Source: Pedobacter sp. L105 (lineage in GTDB: Bacteria > Bacteroidota > Bacteroidia > Sphingobacteriales > Sphingobacteriaceae). Taken from it: DNA of 64,000 nucleotides. This document shows, in pieces, positions 26,540 to 35,902 of the stretch. Positions within the stretch are counted from its first letter, which is position 1. Every line of letters begins with the position of its first letter. The translations under genes and the position numbers were made by a program. The DNA lies in contig NZ_LMUP01000014.1 in NCBI RefSeq assembly GCF_009765875.1, positions 496,001-560,000 of the forward strand. Reading direction: 5' to 3'. Below the pieces are notes generated by a model. That model was not told the origin of the DNA and did not search any database. It saw only the letters and a list, made by a program, of their open reading frames with translations.

Positions 26540-27580
26540 ATGAATGAAAATCAAACACCTGATAAAGTAGAAAAGGAATTATCGTATATACAAAAAGTAT
26601 GGCAAACAGTAGCGATAGTGGCGTTATTAGTTGTCGTTATTCTGATTGCCAGGGTTGCCTTTAATGTTTTGCTCATGATTCTTGCAGGATCGCTCATCTC
26701 GGTTTATTTTCATGGGCTGGGAGATTTGATTCAGCGTAAAACCAAATTTACCAGGCCAATAAGCATGGTTATTTCTGTTGCCGGTTCCTTTATTATCCTG
26801 GGCATCCTATTATGGTTTATGGGAACAAAGATTCAAAACCAGATCGCATCACTTTCCGATTCACTGCCCCACACCATACAAACAGCCAAGGCGAAACTGG
26901 ATGAATCTTCAACAGGCAAAAAGATCATGCTTTATCTGTCTGGTGATAACTCAGACAAGATTTTTACCACGGCACAAAAATTCTTTAATACCAGTTTCGG
27001 TATTTTGGGTAATCTCTATGTGATCCTGTTACTGGCTATCTTTTTCACCGCCAATCCCTCTGTTTATAAGGATGGTATACTAAAGCTGATCCCTAAAAGC
27101 CATAAGCCGGTTGCAAAAATCTCTGTTGACAGGATAAGTCTGGCACTCAAAGGCTGGTTGAAGGGAACCATGTTGTCCATGTTGCTGATCACGATACTCA
27201 TTGCAATTGGTCTTTCTATCATGGGAATCCCCGGTACGCTGGTGCTTTCTTTACTGACAGGTATGCTCAAGCTAATTCCCAATTTCGGATCAACGGCAGC
27301 GATGGTGCCAGGAGTATTACTTGCCCTGACGGTGAGTACCAATACAGCGATCATCGTAGCTTTAATCTATATCGTTTCACAAACAGTGGTCAGCAATATT
27401 GTCACGCCACTGATTCAAAAGAAAATGATTAATCTTCCGCCAGCACTAACCATTATCAGTCAGGTGATTATGGGGACGCTTTCAGGAGTTCTGGGGATAA
27501 TTCTAGCCGTACCATTATTAGCCATTATCATTATACTGGTAGATGAATTGTATGTGAAGAAAATAGCTCAGGATGAGTAG
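26540..27580 (+). CDS. AI-2E transporter/PerM family permease
   Basis: 346 residues from the ATG at 26540 (MNENQTPDKVEKELSYI); an in-frame start 59 codons upstream gives an unlikely basic extension. There are about eight membrane helices with the family pattern: paired N-terminal helices (VAIVALLVVVILIARVAFNV), a soluble middle (about 100-170), then a membrane half with LKGWLKGTMLSMLLITIL, IPNFGSTAAMVPG and VVSNIVTPLIQKKMINLPP. The family includes TqsA and sodium/proton antiporters, so the name does not prove autoinducer export. Single gene. Confidence 0.9.
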   Translation: MNENQTPDKVEKELSYIQKVWQTVAIVALLVVVILIARVAFNVLLMILAGSLISVYFHGLGDLIQRKTKFTRPISMVISVAGSFIILGILLWFMGTKIQNQIASLSDSLPHTIQTAKAKLDESSTGKKIMLYLSGDNSDKIFTTAQKFFNTSFGILGNLYVILLLAIFFTANPSVYKDGILKLIPKSHKPVAKISVDRISLALKGWLKGTMLSMLLITILIAIGLSIMGIPGTLVLSLLTGMLKLIPNFGSTAAMVPGVLLALTVSTNTAIIVALIYIVSQTVVSNIVTPLIQKKMINLPPALTIISQVIMGTLSGVLGIILAVPLLAIIIILVDELYVKKIAQDE

Positions 27581-27614
27581 ATGTTTCAATCGAATTTTAC
27601 TAGCTAGCTACCGT

Positions 27615-28148
27615 CTAGTTGTATTTATTTGATTTTTTATATTCCTGATTGTAAACTTTGAGATTGCTTTTTAACGATTGACGGGCAACATGAATTCTGG
27701 TTTTTACGGTGCCAATAGGTATTTGCAGCATATCTGCGATTTCATGGTACTTGTATCCTTCAAAATACTTCACAAATGGGGTGTAATATTCAACGCTCAG
27801 TTTGGCCAAAGCTTTGTTAACATCATCGCTGATGAATTTGTTATTTACCTGATTATCGGATGCACTGCAAAACAACTGCGCAGAGCTAATTTCTTCACTT
27901 GTATCTATAATACTGCGTTGTTTTACCATCCTTCTGTAATCGTTGATAAAAGTATTCCTCATGATAGTATATAACCAACCTTTCAGATTTGTTCCTTCAA
28001 CATACATTTTTGAATAACGAATGGCTTTCAGCATCGTATCCTGTACTAAATCATCGGCATCATCCATGTTTTTTGTGAAATTTAGTGCGAAAGATTTCAA
28101 AGAAGACTTGTGGTCATTAATCTGATAGTTGAAGGAATTACTGATCAT
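27615..28148 (-). CDS. ECF-type RNA polymerase sigma factor
   Basis: 177 residues. Region 2 is at about 15-85 (FTKNMDDADDLVQDTMLKAI, LKGWLYTIMRNTFINDYRR) and region 4 at about 115-165 (YHEIADMLQIPIGTVKTRIHVARQSL). No anti-sigma gene lies next to it, unlike the FecI/FecR arrangement, and it is far from the SusC operon, so it probably acts in a general stress or envelope response. Convergent with the AI-2E permease gene. Confidence 0.95.
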   Translation of the reverse strand: MISNSFNYQINDHKSSLKSFALNFTKNMDDADDLVQDTMLKAIRYSKMYVEGTNLKGWLYTIMRNTFINDYRRMVKQRSIIDTSEEISSAQLFCSASDNQVNNKFISDDVNKALAKLSVEYYTPFVKYFEGYKYHEIADMLQIPIGTVKTRIHVARQSLKSNLKVYNQEYKKSNKYN

Positions 28149-28504
28149 AGTTTTAAGATGAGAATTGGTGAAAGGATATCAATTATTTACAATTTTATCA
28201 TTTCAACTCTCATACCAATCGGTGTGTAAAAAGCAAAAAGGGGCCTTACTTTTAAAAGCTCTGAACAAGCATTTTTATTTGTATATTATACAATAGCGTA
28301 AGATATTTAATTATCTCTGTTTAAGATGTTGCTTGATTTGTCTCTTTTTTGTCACCCAAATCATTGTCGCCGGTAAATTTTAAAATATATTTTTATAATA
28401 GATTTAATTGGGCAATGGCTGAGCTGTAAATTTTGTCGAAATAAACACTCTATAGTGTACTGTTTTTGCTACTATTTACTAATTGCCAACTGCAACAAAT
28501 TGCG
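28149..28504. other. AT-rich intergenic region
   Basis: About 355 bases upstream of the sigma factor gene and downstream of psd. I see no open frame of interest, RNA motif or strong hairpin. It must hold the sigma factor promoter. Confidence 0.4.
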
Positions 28505-29392
28505 TTATAATTTTAGCCCTACTTTTTCATTAAGCTTAACCAGTACTTCTATTCCTTTTTGTGATTGTTCTAAAATATCACTATCCGGAAGGATCGTTCC
28601 TTTTTTGAAAAGCTGAATAACTGTAGAGCCCCCAAATTCGAACCAGCCTTTTTCTTCACCACGTTTAAAATCATATGCACTTTGAAACCGCTGTACAATT
28701 TTGCCAACGAACAATGCACCTACTTCTATATGTACAACGTCGCCAAAATTTTCTGTTTTTAATAGGGTAAGCTCGCGATAATTTTTAGCCATAATGTTAT
28801 TCACCTCTTTCAAAGCGATAGGATTAACAGAATGCAGCACTCCGTTTAAGGTAATTACCTTTTCCTGGGAACCACTGTCAATATAATTATAGCGGTGATA
28901 ATCTGACGGGGCCAGTCTGTAGATAAAACACCAGCCACCTTCATATGCTGCTGCCAGTTCCTTGTCTTTAACCAGCTGATCCAAATGATACCAGTATCCT
29001 TTTACCGGAAAACTTACCGCCTGGTCGATGGGAAAAACAAACAAACGCGAGTCGGCCGGAGATATCAGGTGTTCTGGCTGATGATCGACGGGCCTGGAAC
29101 CAGCTTTCAGTTCCCTGATAAAAAAGTCATTGAAACTTTTGAAAGTATTCAGTGGATTTTTTATTTCTTTTAAATCTATATTATAATGTTTGATGAATAC
29201 CGGGATCTGCTTCAAACTGCGCTTGCTTTTCATAAACATGCCATATAACACAGAAATGAAACGCCATTTTAGGATCAGGTTCATTAACGTTTTACCAGTT
29301 CTCGTTTGATAAAGGAATAGTAAACCGCTGACTTTAAAAGCATTCTCTTCAATTACTTTTTTTATGCGCCTGTCGTATATCAGTGTTTTCAT
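28505..29392 (-). CDS. psd: Phosphatidylserine decarboxylase
   Basis: 295 residues from the ATG at 29392; the longer frame from 29473 adds 27 residues without conservation signs. The enzyme makes phosphatidylethanolamine from phosphatidylserine at the inner membrane. The sequence WFEFGGSTVIQLF holds the self-cleavage site GGST (family LGST/GGST), with the serine near residue 256 that becomes the pyruvoyl group. SPADSRLFVFP and APSDYHRYNY (catalytic Asp/His region) also fit. The protein follows the longer, eukaryote-like branch rather than the short Psd found in many Bacteroidota. It stands alone downstream of metE. Confidence 0.88.
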   Translation of the reverse strand: MKTLIYDRRIKKVIEENAFKVSGLLFLYQTRTGKTLMNLILKWRFISVLYGMFMKSKRSLKQIPVFIKHYNIDLKEIKNPLNTFKSFNDFFIRELKAGSRPVDHQPEHLISPADSRLFVFPIDQAVSFPVKGYWYHLDQLVKDKELAAAYEGGWCFIYRLAPSDYHRYNYIDSGSQEKVITLNGVLHSVNPIALKEVNNIMAKNYRELTLLKTENFGDVVHIEVGALFVGKIVQRFQSAYDFKRGEEKGWFEFGGSTVIQLFKKGTILPDSDILEQSQKGIEVLVKLNEKVGLKL

Positions 29393-29467
29393 AATTGCCG
29401 CTAAAATCACAAAAAAACATCGCTTTGCAAAACTTATAATAACGTAGGTTTCTGCTTGCGAAATAAC

Positions 29468-29505
29468 ATACAACTGTGCTTCCTGTTACAGTAGCACAGT
29501 TGTAT
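29468..29505 (-). terminator. Terminator downstream of metE
   Basis: ATACAACTGTGCT (29468-29480) and AGCACAGTTGTAT (29493-29505) form a perfect 13-bp stem with a 12-base loop, 7 bases after the metE stop. A weak T-rich stretch follows on the minus strand. Confidence 0.75.
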
Positions 29506-29511
29506 TTAATA

Positions 29512-31836
29512 TTAAACGCTTAGTGCTGTTTGAACGGTTTCCCGCATTTCTTTAGCGGCTGATACCATTTCGATCAGCGCTTTCTTTGTTTCGTCCCATC
29601 CGCGGGTTTTTAAACCGCAATCGGGGTTTACCCAAAGCTGGCTATCCGGTATAACTGCCTGTGCTTTTTTTAGCAGGTGTGTCATTTCTTCCCTTTTTGG
29701 TATGCGGGGCGAATGAATATCATAAACACCGGGCCCGATATCGTTTGGATACTTAAAATCGGCAAAAACATCCAGTAACTCCATTTGTGAACGGGATGTT
29801 TCTATGGTAATCACATCCGCATCCATATTAGCGATAGCGCTGATGATGTCATTAAATTCAGAATAACACATATGAGTATGGATCTGGGTGTTGTCCTGCA
29901 CACCGCTGGCTGAAATTCTGAATGCTTTTACTGCCCATTCAAGGTAGATTTCCCAGTCTTTTTTTCGCAGCGGCAATCCCTCGCGTATTGCGGGCTCATC
30001 GATCTGTATGATTTTGATACCGGCCACTTCAAGATCACAAACCTCATCGCGGATGGCTAAAGCGATTTGAGTACAGGTTTCAGAGCGGGGCTGATCGTTT
30101 CTAACAAATGACCATTGAAGGATTGTTACGGGACCGGTTAACATACCTTTCATCCATTTGGACGTGAGGGATTGTGCATAAGCCGACCATTTAACAGTCA
30201 TTGCTTCCGGCCGTGAAACATCACCATAAATAATAGGCGGTTTAACACACCGGCTGCCATAACTTTGTACCCAGCCGTTTTGCGTAAATGTAAAGCCCGC
30301 CAACTGTTCCCCGAAATACTCTACCATGTCGTTGCGTTCAAACTCACCATGAACTAAAACGTCCAGCTCAATTTCTTCCTGCCATTTCACTGCTTTGGAT
30401 GTCTCTTCTTCAATTAGCTGGTTGTATTCGGATATCGTTAAAGAACCTTTTTTAAATTGGGCGCGCCAGCTTCTTACTTCGGCAGTTTGAGGAAATGAAC
30501 CGATGGTGGTGGTAGCAAATAAAGGTAAATTCAATAACTGCTGCTGCAGCTGTTTCCTTGTCTGAAAGCTGCTGATGCGTTTGTGGTCTTTTTCCGTCAT
30601 GTTAATCACGCGTTGTTTAACCGATGGGTTATGGATCAGCGCAGAACTCCTTCTCGCCTCATTGATCAGCCTGTTTTCTGCAAGTTTATGCTGATTACCT
30701 ATACCGGAATTATCTTCTGATAGGTTTTTAAGCAATACAACCTCGCTTATTTTTTGTTTAGCAAAGGACAGCCACTGTTTAATTTCAGCGGTCAGCACCT
30801 TTTCGTTCTTTTCATTATTCAGGTCGCATGGAGAATGTATTAAAGAACAGGAGGGAGCAATCCAGACACGTTCTGGTCCCAGTTTCTCTTTAACCTGCTG
30901 AATGACAGCAAGCGACTGATCAAAGTTGTTCTTCCATATATTACGGCCATCAACAATTCCCAAAGAAAGAATTGTTTTTTCCGGTAGTTGTCCGATTATC
31001 TCGTTCAACTGCTGTGGTGCCCTAACCAGATCAATGTGTAAAACATTAACCGGTAAAGATGCTGCCAGGGCAGTATTATCTCCCAGGCTTTCAAAATAGG
31101 TGGCCAATACGATCTTTAAAAAAGGAAATTCTTTGCGCAGTTGCTTGTAGGTATTGATAAAGGCCTGTTGTTCTTTTTCGCTCAGATCCATTGACAAAAA
31201 TGGTTCATCAAATTGTACCCATTCCATACCAAAACTTTTCAGCTTATTCAGTATATCAATGTATACCGGTAATAGATTTTTAAGCAGGTCGATCCTTTGA
31301 AAGCCTGCTTCTTTTTCTTTACCCAACAGTAAATAGGATACCGGGCCAATCAGGACCGGTTTGGTGATGATACCCAGTTGTTTGGCCTCGTAAAACTCAT
31401 CGATGATCTTTGTTGAAAATAACTTGAACTGCTGATCTTTATAAAATTCAGGAACGATATAGTGATAATTGGTATCAAACCATTTGGTCATTTCCATTGC
31501 CACGATATCCAGCCCGTCTTTCTGATAACCACGGGCCATGGCAAAGTACAGATCTGTTTCTGCATTGCCTTTCTTTTGTATCACATCATGATAACGTTTG
31601 GGGATAGCCCCGAAAAGTAACGAATGATCAAGCACATGATCATAATAGGAGAAATCATTTGATGGGATAATGTCAATTCCTGCTTCCTTTTGTAGCTGCC
31701 AGTTTTCCTGACGGATGTTTTTCCCTACGGTAAGCACGTTTTGCAATCCCGTTTTGCCTGCCCAGTAGTTCTCGCAGACTTTTTTTAACTCACGTTGGCC
31801 ACCAATACGCGGGTAGCCCAGATTTTGTGTTAGCAT
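29512..31836 (-). CDS. metE: Cobalamin-independent methionine synthase
   Basis: 774 residues, full length. It transfers a methyl group from 5-methyltetrahydropteroyl-polyglutamate to homocysteine, using zinc. The N-terminal barrel begins MLTQNLGYPRIGGQRELKK and carries WFDTNYHYIVPE; the C-terminal catalytic barrel shows TIGSFPQT, HGEFERNDMVEYFGEQL, and the zinc ligands in HTHMCYSEF and NPDCGLKTR. It is preceded by a cobalamin riboswitch about 190 bases upstream on the same strand, so B12 is expected to shut the gene off when the B12-dependent MetH can work. Single-gene transcript ending in a hairpin. Confidence 0.97.
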   Translation of the reverse strand: MLTQNLGYPRIGGQRELKKVCENYWAGKTGLQNVLTVGKNIRQENWQLQKEAGIDIIPSNDFSYYDHVLDHSLLFGAIPKRYHDVIQKKGNAETDLYFAMARGYQKDGLDIVAMEMTKWFDTNYHYIVPEFYKDQQFKLFSTKIIDEFYEAKQLGIITKPVLIGPVSYLLLGKEKEAGFQRIDLLKNLLPVYIDILNKLKSFGMEWVQFDEPFLSMDLSEKEQQAFINTYKQLRKEFPFLKIVLATYFESLGDNTALAASLPVNVLHIDLVRAPQQLNEIIGQLPEKTILSLGIVDGRNIWKNNFDQSLAVIQQVKEKLGPERVWIAPSCSLIHSPCDLNNEKNEKVLTAEIKQWLSFAKQKISEVVLLKNLSEDNSGIGNQHKLAENRLINEARRSSALIHNPSVKQRVINMTEKDHKRISSFQTRKQLQQQLLNLPLFATTTIGSFPQTAEVRSWRAQFKKGSLTISEYNQLIEEETSKAVKWQEEIELDVLVHGEFERNDMVEYFGEQLAGFTFTQNGWVQSYGSRCVKPPIIYGDVSRPEAMTVKWSAYAQSLTSKWMKGMLTGPVTILQWSFVRNDQPRSETCTQIALAIRDEVCDLEVAGIKIIQIDEPAIREGLPLRKKDWEIYLEWAVKAFRISASGVQDNTQIHTHMCYSEFNDIISAIANMDADVITIETSRSQMELLDVFADFKYPNDIGPGVYDIHSPRIPKREEMTHLLKKAQAVIPDSQLWVNPDCGLKTRGWDETKKALIEMVSAAKEMRETVQTALSV

Positions 31837-32029
31837 TTCTTTTAAAAGATTAAGTGAATAATTCAGTTAAAAGCTCTTTCAGCTAAACTTCGCAATGCTT
31901 TAAGATGAAAATGGAAATGCAGATGTTGCCAAAATTTGAGCATAGCCCAAATCTAATCCCCCGGGATTTTTTTAACAAATCATACCTGACCAAAGCTTCA
32001 TATCGCGAAAGCATTGTCAATTCAGTATA

Positions 32030-32200
32030 TGGCAGGTCTCCTGACTTGTAACATTCTTTGCCGTCCTTCCCATTTCGAAAACCCGAAACAGTGGACATAT
32101 TGGTTTGGCAAGAACTTTTGTGTTACTTACAGTTGCGCGACAGCTCGTGATTTACACACGATTCCCTATTAATCTACAATGAAGTAAAACCTATACCGGT
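32030..32200 (-). ncRNA. Cobalamin (B12) riboswitch upstream of metE
   Basis: Read on the minus strand, the region contains the hallmark blocks of the B12 element in order: TAATAGGGAATC with CGTGTGTAAATCACGAGCTG, GTCGCGCAACTGTAA (B12 box region), GCCACTGT-like ATGTCCACTG, GGGAAGGACGGC, and the highly conserved AAGTCAGGAGACCTGCC at 32031-32047. Downstream of the aptamer, CAATGCTTT (32008-32016 on the minus strand) is exactly complementary to AAAGCATTG (31893-31901), which could be part of the switching helix before the metE start. Binding of adenosyl- or methylcobalamin is expected to repress metE. Confidence 0.95.
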
Positions 32201-32383
32201 TGATGAAGGAAAGTAAAGAACTTATATCGAGTCAAATGTAAGGAATAGCAGGAAGATTTTATCATATGATTAATTTCCTGGTTATCTTAGCTCAAACTGT
32301 TTTTTGTAATCCAGGTTTATATTCAGTGTAAAACAAGAACAGAACGTTTTAGCAATTCAGTCAGATGAATTAAAATTACCCTA

Positions 32384-32938
32384 ATGAATGCGATAATTAC
32401 AGAACGGCTGATACTCCGGAGACCAAAAGAAACTGATTTAAAGGATTTTCTTGCTTACAGAAATGATGCAGAGAACTTAAAATTCCAGCCCATTCAGCCT
32501 ATCAATGAAGAAACTGCGTTAAGCTTCCTTAAAAAGCAAATGCTTATCGATGAAGAAAAAGAAACCGGCTGGGTGATGTTTGCTTTGGAGCTCAAAGATA
32601 CGCATCAAATGATTGGCGAAGTTGGAATTTATATTTCACCAGATGATAAAAGTACCAGCGATCTTGGCTGGTCTGTTTTTAAAGATGAACAGGGAAAGGG
32701 TTATGCGGCAGAAGCGGCAAGTGCGCTATTGGACTATGCTTTTAAACTGAGGCGACTTAATCGGGTTACCGCAAGCTGTGTTTCAACTAATACCGCTTCT
32801 TTACAATTGATGAAGCGCCTGGGCATGCACAGAGAGGTAGATCGTACTCATCATCAATATATTAATGGAATATGTTATGATGAATACATTTATGCGATTT
32901 CCTGTGAAGAGTGGTCTGCCAGCGACTATCCTTCTTAA
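32384..32938 (+). CDS. GNAT-family N-acetyltransferase (RimJ/RimL-like)
   Basis: 184 residues. The opening ITERLILRRPKETDLKDFLAYRND, the strand MIGEVGIYISP, the acetyl-CoA loop region FKDEQGKGYAAEAASALLDYAF (Q/R-x-x-G-x-G/A like) and NTASLQLMKRLGMHRE are typical of RimJ/RimL acetyltransferases. Acceptors in this group range from ribosomal protein N-termini to antibiotics and polyamines; none can be read here. Single gene divergent from the riboswitch-metE unit. Confidence 0.92.
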   Translation: MNAIITERLILRRPKETDLKDFLAYRNDAENLKFQPIQPINEETALSFLKKQMLIDEEKETGWVMFALELKDTHQMIGEVGIYISPDDKSTSDLGWSVFKDEQGKGYAAEAASALLDYAFKLRRLNRVTASCVSTNTASLQLMKRLGMHREVDRTHHQYINGICYDEYIYAISCEEWSASDYPS

Positions 32939-33015
32939 ATATGCACTTTACTACATCCACAATAATAGTCACTATCCTAAAGGTAATCTATAACTATATT
33001 AAAGTGAATATCCGA

Positions 33016-33023
33016 TAGTTTTG
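33016..33023 (+). promoter_or_regulatory. Candidate -7 promoter element for the SDR gene
   Basis: TAGTTTTG matches TAnnTTTG and lies 25 bases before the ATG at 33049. Confidence 0.35.
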
Positions 33024-33048
33024 ACCGAAATATAGAAAAACTCATCAA

Positions 33049-33843
33049 ATGGAAAGTAAGCAAAATAGTACAGCACTTGAAGGTAAAATTGCCCTGGTAA
33101 CGGGTGGAACCAAAGGAATAGGAAAAGCCATTGCCGACAGGCTGGCACAGGCAGGGGCTACAGTTATGGTAACGGCCAGAAATCAACCTGAAGAAACAGA
33201 TCTGAAGCATCATTTTATAGCGGCAGATTTCGCCGAACCGGGAAGTACGGATAAGATCGTCAACGAGATCAGCGAAAAGTTTGGCAGGCTTGATATCCTG
33301 ATTAATAATGCAGGTGGGTTGAGTAGCCCTGGTGGAGGATTTAGTGTGCTAACAGATGAGCACTGGAACAATGAGCTGCAATTAAACTTAATGGCTGCAG
33401 TTCGTTTGGATAGGGCACTATTGCCTAAAATGATTGAACAAAAAAGCGGTGTGATCATTCATATCTCCTCAACCAGTGGCCTGGTGCCTCTATGGGAGGC
33501 TAATATGCCTTATGGAGTGGCCAAGGCCGCACTGAATGCTTACAGCAAAACATTGTCTAATGAAGTTGCCAGCAAGGGGGTAAGGGTATTAACAGTTTCT
33601 CCGGGAGGGGTAAGAACTGGTGGAATGGAGTCTTTCCTACAAGGTCTGGCAGAAGGTTTAGGCATTACTGTAGCAGATCTGACTCAAAAAATGATGGACA
33701 GAATTGGCGGAATACCTATGGGAAGAATGGCGGAGCCTGAAGAGGTGGCCGATCTGGTTTATTTCCTGGTTTCACCAGCGGCCGCTTATTTAACAGGGGC
33801 AAATTATATTATAGACGGCGGTAATCTTCCGGTGGTGAAGTAA
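33049..33843 (+). CDS. Short-chain dehydrogenase/reductase
   Basis: 264 residues of the classical SDR type. Cofactor motif TGGTKGIGKAIAD (about 18-30), NNAGG (about 88-92), catalytic Ser in HISSTSG, and the Tyr/Lys pair in MPYGVAKAALNAYSK, then SPGGVRTGGM. The C-terminal ends with GANYIIDGGNLPVVK. Sequence after residue 200 is typical of FabG-like oxidoreductases. Substrate unknown. It ends at a long hairpin shared with the convergent VOC gene. Confidence 0.93.
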   Translation: MESKQNSTALEGKIALVTGGTKGIGKAIADRLAQAGATVMVTARNQPEETDLKHHFIAADFAEPGSTDKIVNEISEKFGRLDILINNAGGLSSPGGGFSVLTDEHWNNELQLNLMAAVRLDRALLPKMIEQKSGVIIHISSTSGLVPLWEANMPYGVAKAALNAYSKTLSNEVASKGVRVLTVSPGGVRTGGMESFLQGLAEGLGITVADLTQKMMDRIGGIPMGRMAEPEEVADLVYFLVSPAAAYLTGANYIIDGGNLPVVK

Positions 33844-33873
33844 ATATAAAAACACATATTGGTCTTCTATCGT

Positions 33874-33916
33874 ATCCAGGTTTGTGCAACAACCTATTTG
33901 TTGCACAAACCTGGAT
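33874..33916. terminator. Long perfect hairpin between convergent genes
   Basis: ATCCAGGTTTGTGCAACAA (33874-33892) and its exact complement (33898-33916) form a perfect 19-bp stem with a 5-base loop. It lies between the SDR and VOC genes, which face each other, so a bidirectional terminator is most likely. A true U-tract is absent on both sides. Confidence 0.7.
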
Positions 33917-33972
33917 GTTTAAGAATAAAAGAGGCTGCACTTTCTATTTGTTTGAGAAAGAAAATGCGGCCA

Positions 33973-34368
33973 TTAACTGAACTTTTTTATCGCTTCGGCA
34001 GTAACAGGGGTAAAGAAGTTGATTAAGTTGCCATCTGGGTCGCGAAATAATAATGAGCGATTTCCCCACGGCATGGTAGTAGGCTCCTGGATGATTTCAT
34101 TTAAAAACCCTTTAATCCTGCCATATTGCTCATCAACGTTTTCGACAAGAAATTCTATGATTACACTTTGGTTATTACCCGAATGCTCCAGATCTTTGCC
34201 GAACAAACTCATCGTGCGAGTACTTCCTATGGCTAAATTGCAGTTACTGGTAGTTATCTCTGCAAAGTCGTCTGTATACCATTGGGCAGAAATGCCGGTA
34301 ACCTTTTCAAAAAACTGAACCAAACGTTTGATTTCGGGCGTGATGATTCTTAATGATGCTAAATTCAT
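33973..34368 (-). CDS. VOC (glyoxalase/bleomycin-resistance fold) family protein
   Basis: 131 residues. Two beta-alpha-beta-beta-beta units are visible: LASLRIITPEIKRLVQFFEKV, and near the end EPTTMPWGNRSLLFRDPDGNLINFF with the metal-ligand-type Glu/Arg region of the family. It probably binds a metal and a small ligand, or confers resistance by sequestration; no substrate is evident. It follows the WYL regulator gene by 48 bases on the same strand and is likely co-regulated with it. Confidence 0.9.
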   Translation of the reverse strand: MNLASLRIITPEIKRLVQFFEKVTGISAQWYTDDFAEITTSNCNLAIGSTRTMSLFGKDLEHSGNNQSVIIEFLVENVDEQYGRIKGFLNEIIQEPTTMPWGNRSLLFRDPDGNLINFFTPVTAEAIKKFS

Positions 34369-34416
34369 GATGTTATGTGTTTAATAAGGCACAAACATAA
34401 ACCGGGCAGGTGACAG

Positions 34417-35154
34417 CTAGGTGTCAGGGGTCATAAACTTATTTTCTTTGTCTTTTAAATATGAAGCAAGTGTGAGCTGGTGAGGTGTGAAATCCAATTC
34501 GAGTGATGTAACCTTTAATATCCTGTCTAAACGAAACATTCTATAATCCTTTCTTAGGTGGCAATAGGCTATCAGCGCCCAGCTTTCCTGCAAGGTATAA
34601 TATAAGGCAAATGGTTCAATGTCCCTTTTTGTTTTTTCACCTTTGTGTTCTGACTGGTAGGTAATATTTAACATTTTAAAGGCAGTTAGCGCATTCTGAA
34701 TTAATGTCAATGAATTACTGGAACCCATATTTGGTGTGGCAGGACTCACAGCAATTCTATTTGCCAGTAATTCAACCTTATCTTTTGTTGCGTATAATAA
34801 AACAGCTTTTATTTTACTAATTGCATCTCTGTAGGCCATAACTAATGAACTATCGCTGTTTTTTAGGATTACCTGTTCAACTGTAATTAATGCATTGGCT
34901 TCATTTTCAGTAAACATAACGGGTGGAATTCTGTAACCTTCCATAAGCGAATAACCTTTTCCCTCCGCTGTGGATATTGGAACACCTGCCTGCTCCAAAA
35001 CTTTGATATCCCGATAGATTGTCCTTACGCTTACGCCAAATTTTTCTGCAAGGGTAGTGGATGTTATCACTCTTTTTGATTGCAGCTGGGTTAGAATTGC
35101 AGTTAGCCTGGAAATTCTTTTAATCTCGTTATCGTTCATTTCGGAATATGACAT
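34417..35154 (-). CDS. WYL-domain helix-turn-helix transcription regulator
   Basis: 245 residues. An N-terminal DeoR-like HTH_11 (RISRLTAILTQLQSKRVITSTTLAEKFGVSVRTIYRDIKVLE, about 12-55) is followed by a WYL ligand-sensing domain (about 130-230; PFALYYTLQESWALIAYCHLRKDYRMFRLDRI). The sensing loop has the conserved aromatic-Arg features of the domain. Alternative start at residue 6. It probably regulates itself and the VOC gene 48 bases downstream. WYL proteins respond to nucleotides, ssDNA or small metabolites. Confidence 0.92.
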   Translation of the reverse strand: MSYSEMNDNEIKRISRLTAILTQLQSKRVITSTTLAEKFGVSVRTIYRDIKVLEQAGVPISTAEGKGYSLMEGYRIPPVMFTENEANALITVEQVILKNSDSSLVMAYRDAISKIKAVLLYATKDKVELLANRIAVSPATPNMGSSNSLTLIQNALTAFKMLNITYQSEHKGEKTKRDIEPFALYYTLQESWALIAYCHLRKDYRMFRLDRILKVTSLELDFTPHQLTLASYLKDKENKFMTPDT

Positions 35155-35404
35155 TTATTTTGCCAGTATAAGTATCTATGGTAATTAATGAAAGTGGTAT
35201 TAACTGGAAGTAGGTGTTCCATGACATTCGCCGACATTGGCGATCAATTGCCCTAAAACTATATCTTCTTCACAGTCAATACGCAAAATCTTATCATAGT
35301 CCTAAAGATCAAAATTCCATTTTTTACCTGGAACTATCTTGTTAATATGCATTTTGAGCCTTTAACATGTTTTTTAGTTTTGACAAACGTTTTGAAAACA
35401 TAAA

Positions 35405-35902
35405 TCATTTTTTAGATAATGTAGCCAATAATTCGTCAAGGTAATTCAATGTCATGGTAAATCCTCCCTGGAAACCCATTTCAATCATTTTTTCCATACG
35501 TTCTCGTGAATCATTTTTAATGATAATGCTCACTTTTGTTTTTCCATTTTCTTCACTAAAGCTAAGGTCCCAGTCAGATCCTGGTAATTCAGGGTTTTCA
35601 TCTTTATCTGCAAAAGAATTTAAATATTTGAAATTGGTTTTTGGGCTAATGGAAGTAAATTGTTGAAGTGACCAATGCTCACTACCTTCGGGACTAACCA
35701 TGGCGTAAAATCTTCGTCCCCCAACTTTAAAATCCATTACCTTTGTTTTTGAGCTCCAAGGTTTAGGTGCCCACCATTGGTCAAGAATTTCTTGTTTAGT
35801 AAAAGCATCCCATACCAGTGAAAGGTCGGCTGCAAATTCCCTGTTTACAAATACCGTTTTCTTTTCCTTGTCAACGGTGAAATCAAATAGTAAATTGTTC
35901 AT
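35405..35902 (-). CDS. SRPBCC/AHSA1-like domain protein
   Basis: 165 residues, cytosolic. VFVNREFAADLSLVWDAFTKQEILDQWWAPKPW is the start of the AHSA1/SRPBCC family, and LDELLATL ends it. Its start overlaps the stop of the upstream ArsR-type gene by 4 bases (ATGA), the widespread ArsR-SRPBCC pair. In such pairs the partner often acts in small-molecule stress or detoxification, but the ligand is unknown. Confidence 0.92.
   Translation of the reverse strand: MNNLLFDFTVDKEKKTVFVNREFAADLSLVWDAFTKQEILDQWWAPKPWSSKTKVMDFKVGGRRFYAMVSPEGSEHWSLQQFTSISPKTNFKYLNSFADKDENPELPGSDWDLSFSEENGKTKVSIIIKNDSRERMEKMIEMGFQGGFTMTLNYLDELLATLSKK

Noticed and set aside
31883..32098. Short minus-strand open frame upstream of metE
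   Set aside because: It lies inside the cobalamin riboswitch and its leader, so the sequence is structural RNA.
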